Part shown: in pieces, positions 6,200 through 11,351 of the stretch
Position numbering within the stretch: position 1 is the first letter of the stretch
Layout of the letters: every line of letters begins with the position of its first letter
Translations under genes and position numbers: made by a program
Source of the DNA: Planctomycetota bacterium
GTDB lineage: Bacteria; Planctomycetota; Phycisphaerae; UBA1845
Direction: 5' to 3'
Length of the DNA: 11,351 nt
Assembly: GCA_022566435.1 (NCBI GenBank)
Contig: JADFIX010000045.1
Location: 1-11,351 of the forward strand
The notes under the pieces: generated by a model
The model's database searches: none
The model's input: only the letters and a program-made list of their open reading frames with translations
Told to the model about the DNA's origin: nothing

Positions 6200-7605
6200 A
6201 ACATCGTACGCTCGCTGTGGCGTGTTTGTGGTTGTGCCCCGGGCTGCTCTCCGGCTGCGTGGCCGGCTACAACAGTCTGCTGTTTACGACCAAGACGAAC
6301 GTGGGCCTCGTCGTGGAGACCAAGCCGCCCGAATTCAGCCTCGACATCGGTCGACAGGAGTTGCTCCTCGCGCCGACCTACGAGGAGGGCAAGACACCGC
6401 CGGTCATGGCGAGTTTTCGGTTCGAGAACAACAATGTATTCGCAAGCTATATCGGCTCGACGTTTACTACTGGTGATGCGGCCGTTGCGATGTCGCGTCT
6501 GTATGACGCCGAGGATTGGCCGAGGACAAAGGGCGACGGGGCATGGACATTGACCGCCCAAGACTGGAAGGATGAAGAGGCCGACTACGATTCCTCCGTG
6601 AGCCTCAGCATTGAACCGAAATTCCCTTCGTTCGTGCCACGAGACGAACCGGGGAGGGTGCGGCCGGTGCTCTTCGCGACGGACACGTCATTTGACTTCA
6701 AAGTGTCCTGGTCGGGCATGGAGGCGGCCTATCCCGACTACATCCGTCTTGCCTATCAGCGAAGGGAATTGGCGTTTGCAGCGGTCACGATCGGCCCGGA
6801 GCTCGACGCCAATCAGAACATCATCGGTCTGAAGGCCCGAACGCCGTCACTGCTTGCGACGGTCGATGTGGCGACGGAAGTAGGCAAGTTTCCCAATACC
6901 AAGGTCGAGTACCTGCAATACTTCGCCAGCGGCCGAGCGGCCACTGCCTTGGCCATGCGTAAGGCGGTTCGGCAAGCCATGTTACGTAGGTTGGATCCGG
7001 CGTCGGCGCCGGAACTCGGCACGGCCCTAACGGCTCAAAGCCCCATCGCCTCTCTGGTCGTTGTTCGGCAACTATACGAGATCCTTAAGGAGGTGTCTAA
7101 CGACGAAGGCTCAAGCCCGGTGAATCGCCGAAAAGCATCGCGCTTCGTTCAAAAGTTGGAGGACCTGTCAACGCTCGTGGGGCCGAGTGTCCCCGTAAGA
7201 CTTTTTGGCAAGAGTACTGAAACCACTGGATGTTATTACTTTGAGAAACTCGACCTACCAAATCCGGGGTTTGCACGTGTCATCGACTATTGGGTGACGT
7301 TAGCCCGCAGCCTTAAAGACATAACGTCGTTCATCGACGAACCGACTCCAGCGTTTTACGATAACGCCACCGGGTGCGACCCGGCGGTTGACGATAACGA
7401 CAAACCTCCAGGAGGTTCAAGCCCAGAGGACGTCCAATCCTTACTGTGTGAAGGCGTAAAGGGGGTAGATTGGAAGAGTTGTGTCAGGTCGCACCGCGCG
7501 GCGACGGTGGATGAACTCGGTGAGTTCGTCGGCAAGCTCGAAGTCGCGCGGGATTTCCACGACGCTATGCAATTCGCTAGCGAGTTAGTCTTTGGAGGTA
7601 GCTGA
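6196..7605 (+). CDS. Large predicted lipoprotein, paralogue of the gene at 7804
   Basis: The 469-residue product starts MKHRTLAVACLWLCPGLLSG with a clear lipobox, L18-S-G-C21. Start choice is firm: AAGGAG (6182-6187) lies eight bases before ATG and the start overlaps the preceding stop. The N-terminal 250 residues share an ordered set of blocks with the protein at 7804: NSLLFTTKTNVG (26-36), TPPVMASF (67-74), a GDAAVAMS segment (93-100), FATDTSFDFKVSWSG (160-174), LAYQRREL (185-192), ARTPSLLATVDV (214-225) and QYFASGRAAT (241-250). The strands suggest a beta-sandwich, but I recognise no named domain. The C-terminal 200 residues are unique to this copy and partly helical, with an Asp/Pro-rich linker near DPAVDDNDKPPGG and several Cys. 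Bases about 7030-7480 use more A/T-ending codons than the first half. The role is unknown; it probably lies on the periplasmic or outer surface. Confidence 0.8.
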   Translation: MKHRTLAVACLWLCPGLLSGCVAGYNSLLFTTKTNVGLVVETKPPEFSLDIGRQELLLAPTYEEGKTPPVMASFRFENNNVFASYIGSTFTTGDAAVAMSRLYDAEDWPRTKGDGAWTLTAQDWKDEEADYDSSVSLSIEPKFPSFVPRDEPGRVRPVLFATDTSFDFKVSWSGMEAAYPDYIRLAYQRRELAFAAVTIGPELDANQNIIGLKARTPSLLATVDVATEVGKFPNTKVEYLQYFASGRAATALAMRKAVRQAMLRRLDPASAPELGTALTAQSPIASLVVVRQLYEILKEVSNDEGSSPVNRRKASRFVQKLEDLSTLVGPSVPVRLFGKSTETTGCYYFEKLDLPNPGFARVIDYWVTLARSLKDITSFIDEPTPAFYDNATGCDPAVDDNDKPPGGSSPEDVQSLLCEGVKGVDWKSCVRSHRAATVDELGEFVGKLEVARDFHDAMQFASELVFGGS

Positions 7606-7814
7606 TGGCAAGTGTCTATAAGATACGCCCGCGTGGTGGTTCCAACACGGCCCCGCCGATTGCAAACTTGGAGGTTCTTGCTGATAAGGACAAAGTTGAT
7701 TCCAAGGATGCCGGGACGATAAACTCACTTCTGACACAGGTCACGAAGTACGGCGATAAAATCTTCGCTGTTCGCAGAACCCGCGGGGGCTGGAAGGTCC
7801 ACATTGAGCGATAG
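7605..7814 (+). CDS. Small basic protein, 69 residues, coupled between two lipoprotein genes
   Basis: The ATG at 7605 shares a base with the preceding stop (TGATG) and has a strong GGAGG (7594-7598) six bases upstream, so it is very likely translated. The product (MASVYKIRPRGGSNTAPPIA start, GGWKVHIER end) is soluble-looking, with no signal peptide, membrane helix or cysteine. The end FAVRRTRGGWKVHIER looks like a beta hairpin. It is the only cluster member without a lipoprotein signal, so it would stay in the cytoplasm unless exported another way. No family is recognised. A regulator, chaperone or adaptor for the lipoproteins is possible but unsupported. Confidence 0.7.
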   Translation: MASVYKIRPRGGSNTAPPIANLEVLADKDKVDSKDAGTINSLLTQVTKYGDKIFAVRRTRGGWKVHIER

Positions 7815-8799
7815 GCAGACCGTGTTTCGGCTGGCCGCGCGGCATCTGCGGAGGCGGACTTGTGTCCACGGAAGGCGTGATGTATCTGCACGACAACTGA
7901 GATCGGTTGTCTTGGCGGTTGTACTTGTGTCTGCCGTGGCCGGCGCGTGCCGGATTCACCCCGGTGCGAACCATCTGCTACTCGTGACGGAATCGACCAG
8001 CGGGTTCAACGTCGACACGGTACCGGCGGTCATCGAGCTTTCGCTGTTCGGTCGGTTCGACGGTGTTCACGGACCGAGTTTCGAAGACGCCCAAACGCCG
8101 CCGGTCATCACAAGCTTCAAGCGGCAAAAGGGATTCTGGGCGCCGACGGGAGCGGCCTTCGCGTCCGGCCCGGCCGCGATGGCCATCGCAAGCTACGCCG
8201 CGGAAACAGGCGGCAGACCTGAGGGCGACGCGGTGCGCCTCTTCGAGGCGCGCTGTAACGAGTTGAGCGAAATCGAGTTGAGTCGGCCGCCACATTTCGA
8301 CAACCCGAGCAAAGAGCTGTTCGCCGCCGGCGAGGCGCCGCCGATGTGGTTTGCGACGACAGAAACGTTGGGACTACAAATCGAGTTCTTCGGGCCCAGC
8401 TTCCCGCCATTTGTGCAGTCGGTCCATGTTGGGTATCGGCGAAAGGAGTTTCTCGCGACGCCGCTGGCGATTAGTGAAGAGCCCACCCGGGCCCGCCCGT
8501 TTGTCGTGCGCACGCCTTCCGTACTCGCCCTTGTGAACGTGCTCGATGCCGCCGGGCGGAGTTTGCAAGCAGGAGATGCAAAGACGGAGGGGGCCAATCA
8601 CCCGAAGACTCGGAATCCCTCGCGAACGAGAAGGCGCGTTCCAAGGCGTGTGCAGCTCTTCGCAACGGGGCGGGCGGCGACGAGACTTGCGGCGGATCCT
8701 CGCGTGCGGAAACTGTTCTTGAACCCGCTCGTGGGTGAGCATGGTGATACGTACTGCCGCTGTACGGAAGACGGCGTACAGCGCAATGACGACGAGTAA
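7804..8799 (+). CDS. Predicted lipoprotein, shorter paralogue of the gene at 6196
   Basis: The 331-residue product probably starts at TTG 7804, inside the end of the preceding gene: GGAAGG (7792-7797) lies six bases upstream and gives coupled translation. A GTG at 7822 is the alternative, and no ATG precedes the signal. A basic region is followed by VVLAVVLVSAVAGAC, a lipobox ending at Cys49. Blocks matching the 6196 product occur in the same order: NHLLLVTESTSG, TPPVITSF (98-105), GPAAMAIAS, FATTETLGLQIEFFG, VGYRRKEF (209-216), VRTPSVLALVNV (235-246) and QLFATGRAAT (284-293). An insertion rich in Lys, Arg and Pro (about 258-281) sits before the last block, and the long C-terminal region of the 6196 product is absent, the chain ending soon after a CRC motif. 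The pair probably arose by duplication and diverged well below half identity. Function unknown. Confidence 0.75.
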   Translation: MSDRQTVFRLAARHLRRRTCVHGRRDVSARQLRSVVLAVVLVSAVAGACRIHPGANHLLLVTESTSGFNVDTVPAVIELSLFGRFDGVHGPSFEDAQTPPVITSFKRQKGFWAPTGAAFASGPAAMAIASYAAETGGRPEGDAVRLFEARCNELSEIELSRPPHFDNPSKELFAAGEAPPMWFATTETLGLQIEFFGPSFPPFVQSVHVGYRRKEFLATPLAISEEPTRARPFVVRTPSVLALVNVLDAAGRSLQAGDAKTEGANHPKTRNPSRTRRRVPRRVQLFATGRAATRLAADPRVRKLFLNPLVGEHGDTYCRCTEDGVQRNDDE

Positions 8800-8831
8800 T
8801 CGAGAACGGTGGCTTTCGGCCGGTCGCATAG

Positions 8832-8849
8832 GGTGATCGGCCGGTCACC
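8832..8849. promoter_or_regulatory. Imperfect palindrome, possible operator, between lipoprotein genes
   Basis: GGTGATCGGCCGGTCACC is an 18-base dyad with one mismatched pair (two bases). An extra TCGGCCGGTC copy at 8816-8825 makes a short direct repeat with its right half. It lies in the 70-base gap before the lipoprotein gene at 8870. It could be a regulator site or an RNA hairpin; there is no T run, so it is not a standard terminator. Confidence 0.35.
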
Positions 8850-8869
8850 GCTCCAGCGAGGAGATCGAA

Positions 8870-9442
8870 ATGATCGTACAAAATACTGTACGGAATGGCG
8901 GACCGGGTCGCCTGAGCCGCGTTCGGTTTGGGCTGCTGTCCATGTGTTTGGTAGCGGTTGGATGCCGGGCGGCTGTAGATCGGCATACGGACTATTTTGA
9001 GAAGATGGCGAATCGGATGCCCAAGGCCGGGCAGTTGCGCATGCACTCACAAGTGGGCGGCATGTCCGCAGCCTACGTGGGACCTGGGCGAGCGGGTTCT
9101 TGCGCGGCGCGTCTTGTCCGCGCGCATTACGCTGATGGTAAACTGAGTCTGTGTTTTGATTGTCCGGTCCACATCAGTGAGGCGATTCCGCTTTCACTGG
9201 CCGCGGTACTTATTGACGAGAAGAAGAATCCCGTTCCGGTCTCAGATCAATTCGACTCAGACACCGAGGTGCCTGCTACCACCGGATACCAGCGCGTGCT
9301 CACGTTCTCCGCGCCTCGGAAACAGAGTGCGCTCAGCGGAAAGTATCGAATAAGCTTGAAAGGAATCTGCTTCGCGACATGCGGTGGTCACGACATCACC
9401 GGCGACGCGGAGCTGGAGCTACCCTCGGCATCCGGAACCTGA
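8870..9442 (+). CDS. Predicted lipoprotein with Cys-rich C-terminal half
   Basis: The 190-residue product begins at ATG 8870 with GAGGAG (8858-8863) six bases upstream. A basic N-terminus leads to the hydrophobic GLLSMCLVAVGC, an acceptable though not classic lipobox ending at Cys32 (the -3 residue is Ala). The mature part contains paired cysteines: GSCAARL, LCFDCPVH, ICFATCGGHD. The region from SLAAVLIDEKKNPVPVSDQF onward reads like beta strands of a small sandwich (RVLTFSAPRK, GKYRISLKG). Orientation and lipidation link it with the preceding genes, but the gap and palindrome leave open a separate transcript. No family is recognised and no role can be assigned; disulfide bonding in the periplasm is an inference. 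Confidence 0.7.
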   Translation: MIVQNTVRNGGPGRLSRVRFGLLSMCLVAVGCRAAVDRHTDYFEKMANRMPKAGQLRMHSQVGGMSAAYVGPGRAGSCAARLVRAHYADGKLSLCFDCPVHISEAIPLSLAAVLIDEKKNPVPVSDQFDSDTEVPATTGYQRVLTFSAPRKQSALSGKYRISLKGICFATCGGHDITGDAELELPSASGT

Positions 9443-9591
9443 CGGGAACGGGGGCCGTTGTTGGTGTGGATGCGGGGCATGCCCTGCGAGGGACCGCCGC
9501 AACGTAGCGCTACTCGGAGCGTGGGCGACCAGTCTCATCCGAAACAGACTGGCGATTCAGACATTTTTGGGAATAGCTTAGGAGGCACATG
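9443..9591. other. Gap before the patatin gene with a strong ribosome site at its end
   Basis: There is no gene here. The stretch ends in AGGAGG (9580-9585), six bases before ATG 9592; an adjacent in-frame ATG at 9589 is only three bases away, so 9592 is the likelier start. No convincing promoter pair is visible. Confidence 0.5.
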
Positions 9592-10499
9592 ATGGCACGA
9601 AACGAAAGTAATCGCACGTCCTCTCGCGGGTCGCGTTGTCGCATTCTTTCCATCGACGGGGGCGGCATTCTGGCCTGCATCCTACTGGCACCGGACGATA
9701 CCAAGAAACGCCCGCGATTCAGCGCGGCCGAAGCGGTGCCCTGTACCTCGAACGCGGCGACGAAGTGTTCGACCTTTCGCTGTGGCAGCGAGTCAAGTCG
9801 GGCGGTGGACTGCTGGACGAGAAATATTCGGCCGATGGACTAACGGAGGCGCTGGAAGACTACTTTGGGGACCTGAAGCTCGGCGACCTTCTCAAGCCGT
9901 GTATGATAACGGCCTACGACATCCGCCGGCGGCACGCCCACTTTTTCCGACAGCACGATGCGAAAAACGCCCCCTGGAAGAACTTCTACGTCAAGGACGT
10001 AGCGCGGGCCACCTCGGCGGCCCCGACGTTCTTCGAGCCGGCACGAGTCAAATCCATGACAAACGTGCCCTACCCCCTGATCGACGGCGGCCTCTTCGCC
10101 AACAACCCTGCCCTATGCGCGTACGCGGAAGCGAGATTTCTCCCCAAGAAACCCAAAGCGAAGGACATGGCGATCCTCTCCCTGGGCACGGGGGACCGGA
10201 AGGAGCCGTATCCGTACAATACGGCCAAGGACTGGGGGGCTCTCGGATGGGTCCAGCCGGTCATCGACATCATGATGTCGGGTGTTTCCGAGACGGTGGA
10301 CTATCAATTGCACCAAATCTTCGACGCCGTTGATCGGAAAGAGCAGTACTTGCGAATCGATCCCGGGCTCGGCACCGCCAGCACGGCCATGGACGACGCA
10401 AGCCCCGAAAACCTGACGGCCCTTCGAGACGCCGGACAAAAGGCGGCAGAGGACCATGTCGATGAACTAACCGTATTCGTCAACAAACATCTAAAGTAA
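9592..10499 (+). pseudogene. Patatin-like phospholipase, nucleophile segment deleted and frameshifted
   Basis: Patatins are Ser-Asp acyl hydrolases of membrane lipids, with an oxyanion loop DGGGxRG, nucleophile GxSxG and Asp in DGG/A. Here the N-terminus CRILSIDGGGI (glycine loop at 9655-9666) runs directly into LACILLAPDD, which normally follows 'GTSTGGI'. The roughly 40-60 residues between, including the serine, are missing, with the join at GGCGGCATT (9661-9669). The deletion is in frame. A second lesion follows near 9738: FSAAEAV is in one frame and ALYLERGDEVFDLSLWQ in another, and one added G (GTG[G]CCC) restores the family sequence. After that the body is intact: VKDVARATSAAPTFFEP and IDGGLFANNPA with the catalytic-type Asp at 10083-10085. 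Without the nucleophile it should be inactive. Ribosome site AGGAGG is retained. It follows the lipoprotein cluster in the same direction. Confidence 0.8.
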
Positions 10500-10583
10500 T
10501 CCGATGCGTTGACTGCAAAAAAGGAAGGCTGGACGAAACGACGCACCCAGGCTCGGCGAGGCCGACGACCATAATCCGATGCG
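10497..10583. repeat. 12-base direct repeat flanking a short spacer after the patatin gene
   Basis: TAATCCGATGCG occurs at 10497-10508, starting in the patatin stop codon, and again at 10572-10583. It may mark a small duplication or excision scar; its meaning is unknown and it could be chance. Confidence 0.4.
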
Positions 10584-10658
10584 CCGCGGCCACCCCACGA
10601 TGCCACGCGAGCGACGGCGGCGGGCTAGTGCAACGTCACAGCTCAATTTGTGGGTTTT

Positions 10659-10741
10659 ATGGAGGGTGGCATAGGCAAACTTGTTTGCCCGTGTCTCCTC
10701 CATGAACAGCACGGGCAAGCCGGCGCTTGCCCATGCCACCC
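10659..10741. repeat. REP-like nested palindromic element
   Basis: The left arm (10664-10693) and right arm (10710-10741) are near-complementary: GGGTGGCATAGGCAAAC pairs with the CTTGCCCATGCCACCC side, and both inner ends are GCCCGTG/CACGGGC. Each arm is also a palindrome: GGCAAACTTGTTTGCC on the left and GGGCAAGC-CGGC-GCTTGCCC on the right. In addition ATGGAGG (10659-10665) can pair with CCTCCAT (10697-10703), giving an alternative fold. This architecture is typical of repetitive extragenic palindromes mobilised by REP-associated transposases; no such transposase is in the window. It lies between the ends of two convergent genes and has no T run, so it is not a standard terminator, although it may protect or end transcripts. 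Confidence 0.7.
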
Positions 10742-10764
10742 GCAAATACAACCGTGTAGCATCA

Positions 10765-11351
10765 CTAGGACAGCAACTGAAGTACGGTGGCGGCCTGCTG
10801 ATTGGCAATCTTCAAGTTCATCACACCGGCTTTTACGAGGATCTGCGCCCTTGCGAGGAGGCTTGTCTCGACGGCGTAGTCGGTATCGACGATGCGACTA
10901 TGGCTTTCGGTCAAGTTCTCGATCGCGATCTGGTCCGAACGGATTTGCGGCTCCAGGACGTCTTTCTGATAGGCGCCCACCGTACCCCGACTCGTGGCGA
11001 TGCTGCCGATGGCGCCTTCCAACCCCGTCAGCGCAGCATCGAAGTTACCGCTGGAAAGATCGTTCGCCCCACCCGACCGCACGGATGCGGCGGCCGCGTA
11101 CGCGCTGTTATACATCGCCTCCACGCCGGCATTTCCGCCGTTCGGAAGATTCATCCCGCCCAGCGAGGCGGTCGCGTTTTCGGTGAATCGCCCGATGCTC
11201 GCGACCGTGTTGTCGATCTGCATCTGATTGGCCGCGACTTCCGCATCACTCATACCGGCCTGGTTCGCGCTGGCGATAACGAGGGACGCAAGGTCCGTAA
11301 ACAGCGACGACAACTCCGCGCCGTGGCCTTCCGCGATGCGCGCGTTGGAGT
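10765..11351 (-). CDS. Flagellin, C-terminal part (5'-partial, runs off the window)
   Basis: The minus-strand frame is open to the window edge and ends at TAG (10767-10765). About 195 residues are visible, starting SNARIAEGHGAELSSLF. The C-terminal portion is the conserved flagellin D1/D0 coiled-coil: LEGAIGSIATSRGTVGAYQKD, LEPQIRSDQIAIENLTESHS, RIVDTDYAVETSLLARAQIL and VKAGVMNLKIANQQAATVLQ plus LLS, a standard flagellin terminus that packs in the filament core. The N-terminal helical part (QAGMSDAEVAANQMQIDNTV) is separated from the C-terminal domain by only a short Gly/Asn-rich linker (LGGMNLPNGGNAG), so this flagellin has essentially no variable D2/D3 domain. A TTG at 11313 is not the start because homology continues upstream. 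Its promoter is outside the window. Confidence 0.88.
   Translation of the reverse strand, partial: SNARIAEGHGAELSSLFTDLASLVIASANQAGMSDAEVAANQMQIDNTVASIGRFTENATASLGGMNLPNGGNAGVEAMYNSAYAAAASVRSGGANDLSSGNFDAALTGLEGAIGSIATSRGTVGAYQKDVLEPQIRSDQIAIENLTESHSRIVDTDYAVETSLLARAQILVKAGVMNLKIANQQAATVLQLLS

Noticed and set aside
9592..10499. The patatin as a CBASS-type defence effector
   Set aside because: No nucleotidyltransferase, HORMA/TRIP13 or ubiquitin-like partners are in the window and the catalytic serine segment is missing.
10664..10741. The long dyad as a bidirectional intrinsic terminator
   Set aside because: No T run follows the stem on either strand; REP-like element is a better description, though it might still affect transcript ends.
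10650..11186. A + strand frame through the palindrome and opposite the flagellin
   Set aside because: Its first part is translation of the palindromic repeat and the rest is antisense to well-conserved flagellin sequence.

Overview
The window looks like a piece of a Planctomycetota-type genome, probably a metagenome-assembled contig. The main pointers are a cysteine-rich surface protein built from 'GACC...GG.F.G.GT.C' repeats with an IPTL-type C-terminal exosortase-sorting tail, a lipoprotein-rich accessory cluster, a flagellin, and a REP-like extragenic palindrome. This taxonomic reading is inference; no rRNA or other strong marker is present.

Layout. (1) 2-763: an open reading frame whose first half is an internal piece of MurA and whose second half is the C-terminal part of a zinc-type (MDR) alcohol/threonine dehydrogenase. 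Neither enzyme is complete and codon use changes at the join, so this is either an assembly chimera or a rearrangement scar. (2) 960-1817: a YeeZ-like NAD(P)-binding SDR protein. (3) 2030-3304: an exported SpoIID/LytB-domain protein with a plausible promoter upstream and a clean intrinsic terminator downstream. (4) 3472-5032: the repeat-rich IPTL-CTERM protein. Its well-supported start and signal peptide lie in a different frame from the body, and the two can be joined at a run of seven T. (5) 5033-5734: about 700 bases without a confident gene, holding a diverged direct repeat and some tiny ORFs. (6) 5735-9442: five genes on the + strand. Four encode predicted lipoproteins and one a 69-residue basic protein. 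The first four overlap (ATGA, TGATG, then an 11-base overlap into a TTG start) and should be translationally coupled. Two of the lipoproteins, at 6196 and 7804, are diverged paralogues. (7) 9592-10499: a patatin-like phospholipase gene that has lost its Ser-nucleophile segment and carries a one-base frameshift. (8) 10659-10741: a nested palindromic, REP-like element. (9) 10765-11351 (-): the C-terminal part of a flagellin, converging on the repeat.

How the genes may work together. The overlapping lipoprotein genes most likely make one envelope-associated assembly of unknown function; this is the best candidate in the window for an undescribed system. The neighbouring patatin could once have been part of it, but as read here it should be catalytically dead. 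Three loci (MurA/ADH, the IPTL-CTERM protein, patatin) carry frame or structure breaks, so read-level verification matters before drawing biological conclusions.
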